Shown here: positions 21,781 to 34,400 of the stretch, piece after piece
Numbering within the stretch: position 1 is the first letter of the stretch
Layout of the letters: the number at the start of each line of letters is the position of its first letter
NCBI RefSeq assembly: GCF_042242105.1
Contig: NC_092034.1
Coordinates: 15,199,644 to 15,263,643 of the forward strand
Direction of reading: 5' to 3'
DNA: 64,000 nt
Source: Pempheris klunzingeri
Taxonomy: Eukaryota; Chordata; Actinopteri; Acropomatiformes; Pempheridae
Notes under the pieces: generated by a model
The model's database searches: none
Seen by the model: only the letters and a program-made list of their open reading frames with translations
What the model was told of the DNA's origin: nothing
Program-made: the position numbers and the translations under genes

Positions 21781-23421
21781 AGGTGTGCATCTTTCCAAAT
21801 CGGTTACAAACACATAGTTTGTTCTTTCAAAGGGCTCAGCAAAATCCTTAAACAGTATGGAACTGTAGTTTTTAGCAAACATAACTTAGACAGTAGGAGA
21901 TGCATTTGTAAGGGACTATTTAAAGCTTACTGGTGTGTTTTTAAGGATGGAATAATAAGATATACCAGACTTTGAATTCACCGACAGTTCTTGCTAGAAG
22001 GATTAGTTTGTTGATTGTAAAAATATAGATATACAGCATAATATGATCAAATAAAATCTCTACAATATACAACATATAAGCGAAACAGTTGCAGGGAGAC
22101 AGAAGAGTGTTTTCCAACATGATGGAACTTTTTTTTTTTAACTTTATTCAGCAAATGAATGGATACATGTACTTTACAGTAAGGTTTTTAGTCTGAGAAG
22201 TGGTCTCTGGTCAGAGACAGCGAACGAGAGAGAAAAAGAAGCAAAACAGTCTGATCTCTGTTTGACAAGGAGCACTTTGGAAACCAGTTGAAACAATTAT
22301 CAGCGGTCATTCATCATCTGCTAACAGAGGCCCGTGAGGCCGAGCCATTTGCATTGAGAGCACATTCATACCTGTACTGTGCTGATAACAGGCTCTCTGT
22401 AGATAGACTGTGACCACATGATGTAATCCACATTTCCCTGCTTTTACAGCCACTTGTCTGTGACGTCAGTAAAACGAGCAATGTTTGTGCACTGTCCTGA
22501 TGCAAACAGGCCTGCTCTCTGTCTCACTCTCTTATTCACTCACACCCTCACACACACACACACACAGTGGAACACATGACAAGGAGACTTTGTCCTCCTT
22601 TATCGTCAGCAGCATTCGAGAGGTCCGTCATTACAGACACACTTACACATTGTCAGACTTATCTGGGCCTTACATCACCGTCAGCCAGCACATATCTGCA
22701 TTCATCCAGAACCATCAGCACCCATAGACATCCTGTAATACTCCCATTGCCCTTCAGGTTTTCTCTCAATGCGTGATGTTTGACATCTGCTGTGAAACAG
22801 ATACATTTCAGATTCAGGAGTTCGAGTCCCTGAGACATCAAATGATGGCAATTAACATGTGTTTCAATGCTTATTTGCATAATGGATAATGGTGGTTGTT
22901 AACCCTAATGCCATGATTAAAGGTGTTTGAATGCTGCTTTAAGAGCCTCAGGTTGTGTTTACTGGAGGCTTTGAATAATTGTAGGAAGAGAGCAATGGTA
23001 AAGCCATCAGAGTGATTGATTTGTATCAAATGACCTACTGATTGACCTCTCTGCTGGAGTAATAATTGAGTCACAGGGATTCACCCTCTTTAGCTCATGT
23101 GCTAATGAGTTTTTCTGAAGTCAATATAAAGAGGATCACACGTATTTACCGCTGAAGTCGACCTTTCATTGAAAACGAGTTTAGCCACTACGCTAAGAGA
23201 ACTCAGTGACCTAGTGCTGGTGGAACACACCTTATGGCTGGGAAACCATGTCGCACGACGATGGAAACTAAGCAACTGGAAAGTTGTAGCATCAGTGAAA
23301 TTTTAAAAGGGCCTTATAAAAGATACTTCACTGATGTTGATGATCAGAATAAACCTCGCGTTTTCTTCTATTTCTGTATGAAAATGGGTTTATTTTATGG
23401 CTGTTTTATAGGGTATTTGCT

Positions 23422-23534
23422 GTCGACCAGTCCAGGGTGTGCCCCCCCTCCTGCCCTAGGTCAGCTGTGACTGACCCCAGCCCCCCCCCTACACCCTTAA
23501 GGATGAGTGCTATAGACATTGGATGGATGGATGG
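23422..23534 (+). mobile_element. 3' end of a non-LTR retrotransposon with GGAT-type tail
   Basis: The text CCAGTCCAGGGTGTGCCCCC, then CCCTAGGTCAGCTGTGACTG, followed by C-rich sequence and a (GGAT)n tail, is the usual 3' end shared by teleost LINEs such as L2- or RTE-type elements and SINEs that use them. Only the last ~110 bp is present, as expected for 5' truncation during target-primed insertion. Confidence 0.65.
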
Positions 23535-26500
23535 TTGTTTTACAGGATATCTCTTCAGGAATCTACCCTCTTTACAGGGGCTGAACACTGGTTTTTAATG
23601 GTGTTTATATGTATATACAAATTGGTGAAATTCTTCCAATTAGGACTATTTGTTGCATTTAAAAAACGTTAAACCTTCAGGCAGCAAGTTTAGTTGAATT
23701 AGAGGAGTTGGCACTTTCAGCAAGTTGATATAAAAAGCAAACTAGCTGTATTTGTATGAATCCATCCTTTTCTTTTTTGGACATTGTGTGTCGTTATTAG
23801 TTAGACAACAAATCACATGCAAATTCACGTTTGGCCTCAGTTTGATCTTGGTAAATGTTCAGACTCTTGTCAAGAAGAAACACTAAAGCTAATGTTAAAC
23901 ACACACTGAAAACTCATTTGGTATTCTCATCACAAATTCAAAGGCAAAGTTGGAACGTCACAAAAAGGCTGGCTGAGGAAGAAAAGTTTGGTGCATCGAT
24001 ACAAAGCAGATAGAACAAACTGACTTTGTGAATGAATCATAACGTATATGAATCATGTGACTTACCGTGACCATCCACCGAAGAGACGGAAGCACCAGAT
24101 GTGTGTGTAGTGACCATCGTGATGAACACAATTATATGAGAATCATGTGAAACAGGGAGACAGGAAGCAGACTCCACCACAGACACTGGGAGCAAATAAG
24201 CCAAGAATTTAAAAGGAATGCATCAGAATCTACAACTGGATCAGCTCCTCTAATTAGCATTATTGAACCCGACATCTAACTGTACCCTCTCCCTTGTCTC
24301 TGTTTTCATGTTCTGCCTCTTGATAACAGTTAGCAGCAAGACTCAGCATGAGTACAGTGACAAGTAATGTACTGTCAAAGGTAGAGCCTTCAGCAGGTAA
24401 AATACATCCAGTTATCATGTTCAAAACAGTCGATCTACAGTGTGCTTCACTATGGTTGTGAATGGCCTGAGGTGAGGTATGGTACTCTGGCTGAGAGCCA
24501 GTGGAAGCATTGCGCAACTGTAAGCGCAGGAAACAAAACATTGATGCCGTAACTGTGCCGTAACCGTGTTGCACATGCAAATACATGTATGCACTGAGTC
24601 CAGACAGACTGAGAGCAGACAGTGGTAAACAGCTTTGGAGAAGAGAAAGAGGAACCACAGTCATATGGCTTTGTTTAGGGGCGGGATTAGTTTCTTTACC
24701 CGAAGATCCTGATTGGTCTCTTTGTTTTATGCCTCATGCTGCGATTGGTCTCCTTTTAGGCAAGTATTTAAATTCTGTAAAAGGATTAGCGAGTGTGAGA
24801 AGTGTGTCAGCTTAACAGGAGGCCAGAATGGTTTGCTGTTTGCCGCACACATGGCATCAGCCCTTCGTATGATGAGTCCTAACATGTGACCGTCTGGATG
24901 CTAGTGGTCACGATGAATGCGTTTCATGACATCAGTCGAAAAGGTCATCCGGATAATAACATATGGTTAGCATTTATTGTCTCAAATGAACTCTTGCAAA
25001 ACAGAAAAAATGCCAGGATGATCCACTCAGATCTGTCTAACCCTGAAGTCCAACTGTGATTGGTTACATGTTTCAGTAGGACTGATCAATAGTGCATCAA
25101 CTGCCTGTGGCAAACCCTGAATCTGCTGGTACAGAATCATTCCCAACAATGTGTGCAATTCACTTGGTAGTGACAAAAATATTCATGTTTAATAATTATC
25201 AAATATTTTACCACATCTCACAAAGAAGCTTACACTTACTTAGCCTAGTTAGAACACAAGTGTTTAATAACTTAATAAATAATTCCTGCAAACTAGAAAG
25301 ATCTTTAATACATCAAATTAGAAAGTCTTGTGCCTATCACGAGGTTAGTTCGGTTAACGTAACCCGCCTTTGTTAATTCAAACTTATAAGTCTACTAGGT
25401 GGAGATTTCCGAAGGACTAAATTCAAACAGGTTGCAGTACCACACAAACTAATTCTTATTGCCTGGTATAAGTGTTGCATAGCTAACTGAGCTAACTGCT
25501 AATATATGACCTGTTCCAGTGTACAGTACAGCGTGAAATATGTGGTTAGAATGTCTGACCTTACACATGATATAATACAGCCACATTATGATGTAAACTG
25601 GGAAGATTTTAAAATAGGTTTTTATAAAAATAACACAATATACCTCATGTTACGAAATGTTACGTTCATAACATTAGACTGAATGACCAGAGGTTAGCAC
25701 AATTGAACATTACTGTTCCATTGTAAACTGCATGAGTAGTATTATTCTGAAACACCCATAGTGGTCCATGTATACATATATAAGTAAAACCAACATATCT
25801 AAACACCTACATACATACCAGACTTACTGAATCACTAGTTTGGTTGTTAAGAATTCAGGAAGGACTTTACACACAGACGTGATGGATTTATGAATGGCTG
25901 GAAAACTCTGCCCTGCAGCTTGAACTGACTCATAATAATGATAATGATAGTAATAATCATCATCATCTGTAAAGTCAGGTGTGTCGCAGATTCTAAACTA
26001 ATATCTCATTTAGCTTTTCTTATTTTGTGTGTTTTTCAGCATGAAAATGGTCAAATGCAAACGGTAAATGAAAAAGAAGAAGAAAAACACATCAGCTAAA
26101 GTGATCTTGAGGCCCATATGGGCTACACTCGCAAACACATTACTAGTCAGATTCTGGTTCATATTCATTTGTGTAGACACACACACACACTTATATATAC
26201 TGGATATACCTACAAAGTGAGATTTTACAACATATTCATATGCTCATTGATATTCCTACGCTATACATAAATATGTACACAACCTGGTTGCAGGAATTGT
26301 TCTCGTAGGTGTTGCTTCACTTGTTTTTTAAAGCTTGCTTTAACAATCTGAGCTGAAAGTGAGTTCCGTGGCTCGATACAACAGTGTGTGTTGCCTCGAT
26401 TGTGTTCTAGATTTAAGAACTGTGCAGAGACCGTGGGGTTGCTCATGAGGTTGTGTAAGGTAACCAGTCAGCGTGAGCAGTTTGCCACATTTTATAGTTA

Positions 26501-27417
26501 TCTATCTCATAAGCTGGTACTAATAAAGATTCACCTCACTGAGCCACTCTGCAGGATAACCAGCTTCGCCTCAGACAGCGCTGTGAAGTCACTGTGAAGG
26601 TGGGAAACAACGCTAAAGCTTTGTGGGAAACATTTTGCTTTCACAACCTTGGAGTGAAATCACCCAGAGGCTTCTCATCCCACCCCTTCCCCCATCTCCA
26701 TAACCCCCTTCCTGGGAGAGGATTACGGGGCATCTTTTAACTGCGCCATCTGCTCCAAATTGACTCTCAATTAACAAAGCTGTCAGAGCAAAGAGCAGCA
26801 GATTGACGTGCTCTGCGAACGTTAACTCGCTGCATGTTACTGCGCTCGTGGCAAAGGTTCAGATGAGGTTTGATCAGTGACAGGAAAGGCAGAAACAGTT
26901 GGTGAACAAGAGCTGAGTAGATCCATCTTAACTTCTCTGGTACTGAGACTTTGAGCTCATTATTTCAAAGCTCAGAATCCCACTGGCTCCATGACCTAAT
27001 GAAAAGGATGGTTTGCAGTGTTTGTGCAGCGTATTGATGGTGAAAACCCACAAAACCTCCTCATCGATAAGGCCGCTGTGTTGCAGAGGGTCAATTTGTG
27101 TTTGGCCTTTGGCTGCACTGCCCTGGCCTCAGACAAGATCAAAAGCAGAGCTCAATATTACCCTGCTAACAGGCCCTGAGGGACCATGGGAGCTGTAGTA
27201 AAATTACAGATATCGCCTATATAACATGTCGACGATTCAATACACTGTCTCACAGCCACACATGCGTTCACCCCCCTCATACACACTTGTGATCCTGACC
27301 TGTTTTCGTTCGCCTCCACACACTCCTGTCCTGACCTCTTTTGCTCTCTTTCTCTCTACACACATTCATCTCACATGCACGTTAAGATAATTAGAATTGG
27401 TAACACAATGTGTGTGT

Positions 27418-27420
<3 letters not shown>

Positions 27421-27448
<28 letters not shown>
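27421..27448. repeat. (TG)n microsatellite
   Basis: 28 bp of uninterrupted TG, preceded by interrupted TG-rich sequence from 27,410. Confidence 0.95.
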
Positions 27449-27585
27449 CCAGGAGTGCAAACAGCTGGTGAATAGGTCTTGACTCCCAGAGGTCATCACC
27501 CCCAGGGTCAGAGGGCAGGTGAAGTGTGCCACACTATGAGGGGCAGGTGGTCATTCTAAATAAAAGGAACCACTCCCAACACACA

Positions 27586-27648
<63 letters not shown>
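27586..27648. repeat. (CA)n microsatellite
   Basis: About 63 bp of CA repeat. It lies about 140 bp from the TG tract at 27,421, so the two complementary tracts could pair as an inverted repeat. Confidence 0.95.
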
Positions 27649-27649
<1 letters not shown>

Positions 27650-27650
<1 letters not shown>

Positions 27651-27712
27651 AGTGGTTAGTGGTAACCTAGTGGCTGTGAGAGGCAGGAAAATGGTTGCTG
27701 GTTCAAATTACA
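27650..27712 (+). mobile_element. Degenerate tRNA-like SINE head
   Basis: The sequence AGTGGTTAGTGGTAACCTAGTGG followed about 35 nt later by GCTGGTTCAAATTACAAATTC resembles the A and B box arrangement of a tRNA-derived SINE. It has no intact cloverleaf and is reported only as a probable remnant. Confidence 0.35.
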
Positions 27713-27793
27713 AATTCTCACTGCTCTACTTTTGCTTTTGCGGAGCAGTGGCACTAGAAAACAGCACTAGTACTCATGGTAATGCCACAGTTT

Positions 27794-27850
27794 TAGATAG
27801 ATTGATAGATAGAATTACTTTATTGATCCCCAGGGGGAAATTCTGGTGTA
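27794..27850. repeat. Interspersed repeat fragment (TTTATTGATCCCCAGGGGGAAA type)
   Basis: The run of GATAGATT units followed by CTTTATTGATCCCCAGGGGG and AAATTCTGG is the well-known end of a high-copy teleost repeat, adjacent to the SINE-like head at 27,650. Confidence 0.65.
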
Positions 27851-28599
27851 GCATAGAAAGTTAAAGTTAGTAGTAGGAGCATTAGATAGAGGTCCAGTAA
27901 CAGCAGCAGCACCGATGACAACGATGGCAGAAGCTGCAGGAATCCTCTGCTCTGACCAAACACTGGTTCATAGCAGAAATAAAAAGTAAAAACGACCAGT
28001 ATCTTGAAAGGTCATTTTCTAACAGAGGACAGGTGTATTTGTGCATCTGCCCAAATAGACACATCTTCCCAACCACATGAACAATTAGAGTCTAAATCAA
28101 ATAAACTGAAACAAATAAATCTAAAATCAACCCCAGTTTTGTTGTTTTGTCAATAAAACAATTGAAGAAGTGGCTATTTCTAAGGACGGAGGATAATTAC
28201 TAGGATATCTAAAACCCAAAGATCCAGTCATACAAATGGTAGCATTGCACAGAAATGTGATTCATGGTGGGGTTCAATTTATAAATGCATTTACTATGTT
28301 CATCAGACATGTGTATTAAAGCATTTAATTAACATTGTGTGAAAACAGTAAATTAAACCTAATGTATTTTGTAGTTGGGCATAAAGAAATATATTTTTGT
28401 TTTATCAGTGTTTGTGTGTTTTCATTTTATACACATTCATTCAAACCTAAATCAAAAGAGAATATTTCATATCTGCTCCATGTCATTAATCATTTGGCTT
28501 TAGTTTGAGTAGAGATAAGTACTAGTTGGCCTTCTGATGCAATACCCTAGCGGAGGAATCAAACCTACACGAGTAGGACGGTAGAGGTTTGCCTTGTTG

Positions 28600-28911
28600 C
28601 CTAGATACGAACGCGGAGGGTGGCGCATTCAGAGTCCTTCACTTAATGAAACTGGCTTTTCTCAGGCGGACATTGTGGCTCTGTGTATCAAGTGTAATAG
28701 AGGAATGACCTTCCTCCTGTCGGAGCCGGAATGTCGTCAGTTTCTTTGACGTTGTTGAAGAAGCACTGGATGTGAAAACAGCGCCATTTCTGTCGGCGTC
28801 CATGATACGCGATGCGACCGCAGCGGATTCCAGAGCTTGAGCTCGGAACGGCAGCGGGAGAGAAATAGCCGCTCCCCTTTCGCTGCTCCTCTTTACTTCA
28901 GCCCGCGGCAG
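28600..28911 (+). promoter_or_regulatory. KIAA0232: CpG-rich promoter and non-coding exon 1 of KIAA0232
   Basis: Base composition changes here to CpG-rich sequence that continues to about 29,100. A donor GCGGCAG|GTAAGT at 28911/28912 closes a likely non-coding first exon starting somewhere near 28,790. An X-box-like GTTGCCTAGATAC lies at about 28,596 and a YY1-like CGCCATTT near 28,783. There is no TATA box. Transcription start is inferred, not seen. Confidence 0.6.
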
Positions 28912-31116
28912 GTAAGTAAATCAGCGAGCCCTCGTTTATCGCCGTGGTGTCTATGTCCGCGTTTGGTGTTTAATTTTTAGTCAGCTTGCTCTTTCGCTGT
29001 GTGACGATATGGCGTACATTTTTGAAGGGAAAACGTCTGACAGTCCTCTGGTAGCCTACCGGGGCAGCCGCTCCTCCTCCCCCTCGGACACAACAACAAG
29101 CATTAGTGGAAAGCTAACGTTAGCAAACGTTTGTTTCAATCTGCATCGGACATTTCTGCTGACGTAATATTGTGTTGACTTTTTGTCATTTTGGGTGCTA
29201 CGTTTTCCGAAAGTTTAGAATTGGCCTAACGGTCGCGTGTTGCTGTTTGCTAGCTAACTATTTAATGGAGAACCGTCAGGGCTCTAATGTCACCGTACAG
29301 AAGCAGCTTCCGTTCACCTGCCCGACATAAGCCAAACAAACATTTGTATTCAAAGGGACGGGGGCGGGGGGCATCGTGCTTAAATTAAACTGAAATGCAT
29401 ACTGTTTTACCCTGAATGTTGCAATGTTGGGTAGACGTAGATATAATAAAGCGCTGCCGAATGACAGACGGGCAGCTAACTTGGCTAACTTAGCTTATTA
29501 GCTAAAGGTCGGGGTCCAGCTAACCTTGCCGTTTGACGCCAGCCGACGTTAACACCAAAAGTCAGTGCACCGTTAGGCAAAACTTCAGCTGTTTCCTAAC
29601 CCCGGCTTCTGTATAACAGCAACGTAACATTTACACCAATACTTGATCACAAATACCATTCCTAGCTGTTCTGCATTAGTTGTATTGCCGCACTCGATAG
29701 TCCAGCAGTGTAATGTTAATGTTAGAAAACTACACATGCACTCACAGTAAAGTAAGTTTCTCGCAAGTTAACCGTGGACCCTTTCATGTCAGAATAACTG
29801 CGGTATGTAGTAAGTTGTAGGATAAAGTTGGCGTGTGAACAGTGCAGTCAGGAGCTAGCTGCCGGGGCTAGTGTGCATGGAAGAAACAGCTGGGTTGTAG
29901 ACACTGGTCAGCCATATTTAGCGATTGTCGATGAAGCTAGCAAACCTTCCTGTTGTCTATTTATAATGACTGAACTGACAAAATGTTTTCCAGCCAAATG
30001 GTTGTGACTGCAGAAATGGAAAGGTGACAAACTGCAAAGCTTCTTATCCTGCCCTTTTGACGTCTCTAACGGGTAACCTAGAATATGCCACTGTTGAGTG
30101 ACGACCGAGCCAGCCAATCAAATCGGTGCAGCCTCCATTTGCTCTTCACGTCGGTCCACTGCTGCCATATGAAACACATGCACTTGACAGCAAGCGTTTC
30201 CCTGTCCGTCGCCCACACAGTTATACTCAACTGCTTGAGTCTGCTTGTAGTTGCTGGGTCATGAGCACCAGTCCTGGACACATTTGGTGTCATTATTCTT
30301 AACTGGAGCTATTCAGCTGATGTTTTTTGAGATTGTAATGGAGGGAATGATAAGTAAAAGAGATAGAGTAAAATGGTGTCTTATGTTTTTTTTTTTTTGT
30401 AGAATTACAAATCATTCCCATCATTCAGCTGTTTCAAAATGATGTGGTCATGACCACTTCTCCTGTCACTGAGATCTTGTGTTACATTGCATTTAGTGAA
30501 CGGGAGGGTTGTCACACACACACACAGGCGTGAATAACTCGGCTGAGATACTTTGACATTAATGTGAGAGGTCACTGTGTAGTGAATGTGCTGTATTTTG
30601 AGGAAAATGCACACCATCATGGTTTAAACCTAGGCCTATGGTTAGTCAGTAATTCATGATAAGCTGTTTATCACTTTGAAGAGGGTTTACCACCATAATG
30701 TGCCATGATAGTGGCTGCTGTCTGCATTATTTTAAGAGTTCATGCTCTCTCAGGAGCCCATTAGCTTGCTGGTAAGCAAGGCTTTGAACAGTCATTAAAA
30801 ACATCCCTTGGGACAAGGAACAAACCTTCTGTGCTGTGGTAGGATCTGTCATCATGTTTGTCCCCCTGTTCCTTTCTCTTTAAAATGAAATGAAATATAA
30901 TTTCCATTTCTAAAAGCAGTGACCTCAAGCCGTCATTCATTTTTGAAAAAACTATAAGGAGGCCTTGTTTCTTGGCTCTGTAAGGATTGGGGGTGGGGTA
31001 TGAATAAGATCTTTGACTATATCTTTGCTTTTTCAAACATTCAACATTGGGGAAAAAACACTGATGCATGCTTTTCTGTTTCAGGTTGTGCCGTTGAAGT
31101 AAGACGTAGCTCCAAA

Positions 31117-31417
31117 ATGGATTCTTCCGACTGAGACGCAAACACGTCTTGTGTTTTGCTCAGCAGCTGAGATCAATCAGCAGCATAAGCCATGCCTGAC
31201 GAGTGAAATCCCCCTTTTTGCTCAAAGCAATAAAAAAAGAAAAAAAAAACATCCTACATGCCTCCCCATGTAGAGCCCCTTCAGTGCGTCCTGCTGGAGT
31301 GACTTGCCCCCCTCTTCCCAAGGTTCTGCCTCATTGTCTCTATACCCTTCTCCACCAACCACCCTACAGTAACTACCCATCACAATGCTGCTCTACCTGA
31401 GAATGGCCAACACCTGA
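31117..31417 (+). promoter_or_regulatory. KIAA0232: Cluster of five upstream ORFs in the KIAA0232 5' leader
   Basis: The second exon (acceptor CTGTTTCAG, first base 31085) contains short ORFs at 31117-31134 (MDSSD), 31192-31206 (MPDE), 31258-31302 (14 residues), 31268-31273 (start-stop ATGTAG) and 31385-31417 (10 residues). The last one stops seven bases before the main ATG. They are likely to lower or condition translation of the main frame. Confidence 0.65.
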
Positions 31418-31423
31418 GGTCCC

Positions 31424-34400
31424 ATGCGTCCAGTGAGCACCGATTCCGACGGTCCTGCTCCTCCTGAAAACCTCTCTTGCCCCTACCCCCACGTGGGCCC
31501 CCTGCCTGCCTCAGAGATGTCCTTGCTCCAGTCGCTGGGTCCAGTACAAAGCTGGCTTGGCCAGGAGCTTGAGAAGTGCGGGATTGATGCCATGATTTAC
31601 ACCCGCTACGTCCTCAGCCTTCTCCTGCATGACAGTTACGATTATGACCTGCAGGACCAGGTGGGCTCCCACAACCTTAAAGAAATATTTCAAGTCAAAT
31701 CAGAAAGCTTTGTCGTTGCTAGTGTTATGGATTGTCACTTGAGTGGGCAGTGGGCTTAATACAGCAAGGGAAGTTAGTGTGTGAATATAATGGCCTTGTT
31801 AGAGAAGACATCAACTCGCCAAAAGAGGTTAACAATGGGGCTTTTCTTTCACGTGGTGACGCTTGTACCACTGAACAATTCTTTTGTTTTCTGATGGAGG
31901 GCAAAGAACTGTTAATACATATTTAGTATACTATTTGTTTAATCCTCATATGCTTTTTCCATGTTTGTCTTTACTGTTTAACACTAGTTTGTCTTTTGTT
32001 ACTGATTTTTCTTGGTTTGTGTCTGAAAGGAAAATGACATCTTTTTGGGCTGGGAGAAGGGAACTGGGAAGAAATGGGGCAAGAGTAAGAAGAAAGGAGG
32101 GACCGACCTGAGTCTTGAGGAAATGAAGAAGCAAGCCGCTGTGCAATGCCTCCGGTCTGCATCTGATGAAGTAAGCAGCATCATCATTTAGCCTGTTGTA
32201 ATCCTGTGACACTCAACATTTAGGAGTGGTGTCATTAAAGTTATCGTTTATTTTTCAGTAGTGTAAAATAGTCATTAACTTGAATCACTTGCTTTGGAGG
32301 AATGCAAACCAGTCACTACTCATGCATTGAACTGTTTGACCTGCCTCATCGTGTATGAAACCTTTGAATGAAATGCATTTTTAATGCACAGAAAACATGG
32401 TGGTGTAATTGGTCTAATAATGTCAGGAATGTGTTACTGTAGTATTCCTTGTTGCTTGTTAAGGTTCAGTCATGCAGGTATTAATTGCATAAATCATGGT
32501 GAATAGACAGTGAATAAAGCTGTGTCAATGTGGGAGGCTAAAGCATTGAACAAGGGAAGTTCGTCATTGTGCATGCATCGTCACCTCATTTGGCTTGGTG
32601 GCCACACCTTGAGTTAGTTTTCATTGGAAAGGTTATGTTAAGGTCAGTTGTTTAAAGTTGTTAAATTTATTTGAAAGAAAGCTATCCTCACTTAAAATGT
32701 GTGACCTTCAAAGGAATGTCATTTGAATGTAACCACATATCCCAGGACTATATTCATTTCATTCTGTAACTTTGTATGCAAGAAAAGCTTCGGAGAGATT
32801 TTTGTCTGGCCAGCGGTAGTAAGGGAGGTGTGATCTAGTTGAGAATGACACAACGTAGTGCTGGAGGGGAGGGTAGGGGGAAGGGTCTGCAAGGCAAGAG
32901 GAGTGTTCAGCTCCTCTCTGGGGACTGGACTCTGCGGTCTATTTTTTAACCAGCACACGCTGCACAGGATTGCAGCAGCGAGCAGCAGAGTCGGCTGGCT
33001 GTCAGCTGACCGGCATTAGCACAATGATGCAAGAGGAAACACAGGGCAGTAGAAAACTTTTTTTCTGCTTTTCATGAGGTAGCATGGTAAGGAATATTAT
33101 TTTCTGGCAGAGAGAACAGGAAATGAGTGTAGCAGGACTGGTACTGAGGAGCCGTTATGTTGTGATTTGTTGAGGCTATTTGCTCTAACAGTGCCTACTT
33201 GGTGTTTTGAAGCGTTTGAACTCGGTTGTCTTGTTTATTTCAAGCCCTTGTTTTTATGTTTTTCACGCATCATATTAGTCAGTTTTAGAAGGTGCTAAAC
33301 AGGACATGTAGTAAACGTTCATTGTTTCAGAACATTGTAAGGCAATCACTTGGACTAAAGCCCTTTTTTTATTTTTATTCTTTTGAAAGCATTTCTGTAC
33401 CATAGCTAAATATAGCACAGTCATGGCCAAGCATGCCTCAGCTCTCATAAGTTAGCTGGCTCTACTTGTGTCAACCCTGTGCCTTTCATTCCATGTTTTT
33501 GGTCACATTAGGGGTCAAAGTAGCTTTTGAGAACTCTGAATTGTTACTAAGGCTCCAGGATCTCGTCATAGTGGCTGTCTTTGGAGTTACCTATTCTTTT
33601 GTGTTTACTCCAGGGCCTGTTTTTGTATCATCACTACTAGAGAGACTAGAGAGAGGAAAAAAGGTTGTAGGACTGGAAATCGGTGCCCCCTTTGTGTCCC
33701 ACAGTTTTATAAAGTCAATTGATCCTTGCAAGATATCGTTATAGTATCATTACTACTCTACCGTGATATTGACATCGTCATCAGTCATTCCTGTTATGAG
33801 TTCCTTTTGAGTAGATTGCCGACAAGGTGATGAAGTGTTTTAATTGACATTGCTTGGCATACAACCTTTGCCAAATATGTTTGTGTATTTATGTGCTCAG
33901 ACCAACTAATTTTTGTTCTAGTGTAAAGTTTTGTCACATTCACAAGTATAATGCATATAATTGGCATCTGCAGTTAAAGTACTTGGCTATAGTTCTTAAT
34001 CTGTTTTTTTTGTCTTTCTCATTTGTGCAGAACTCTGGAATTGAGAGCTTGGTTGAAGAGCTTTGCTCTAAACTAAAGGACATCCAAAACAAACAGAAAG
34101 GTTTGGGAGCTCTCATTTATTACTATATTTAGAACTTTTTGATAAAAAAAAAAATAGGAAAAGCTAAATAATAACTGCTTAAATGAGATGTCTTAATATT
34201 CACTGTGTTTTTACAGAGGAAAAACAGATTCAAAAGAAATCTGATGGCTCTCAGTCTCCAGAGCGAGCTGAGTCCCCCTCTTCAAAGGACCAGGTGGAAA
34301 TGTAAGTCACATCATGGATATTGTAGATATCTCAGTATGTGTTTAGGTGGCTGCAGAATACACCCATTTATTTGTTAATTTAACTCTACTGCTATGAATG

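Larger units (their letters stand above)
17790..28560. other. Large intergenic region between S100 and KIAA0232
   Basis: About 10.8 kb in which I find no exon that combines splice sites with recognisable protein on either strand. It contains CT-rich sequence near 19,190-19,240, a DNA-element-like repeat near 21,420-21,780, a retrotransposon tail near 23,422-23,534, microsatellites at 27,421 and 27,586, and repeat fragments at 27,650-27,850. Several stretches (22,800-23,110 and 26,650-26,830) have the look of conserved non-coding DNA. Confidence 0.55.

Noticed and set aside
22819-22835. GGAGTTCGAGTCCCTGAG, a tRNA B-box-like string
   Set aside because: No A box at the right distance, no acceptor-stem pairing and no cloverleaf around it.
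24260-24664. 134-codon minus-strand open frame
   Set aside because: No recognisable domain, mixed composition and no splice context; expected by chance in a window this size.
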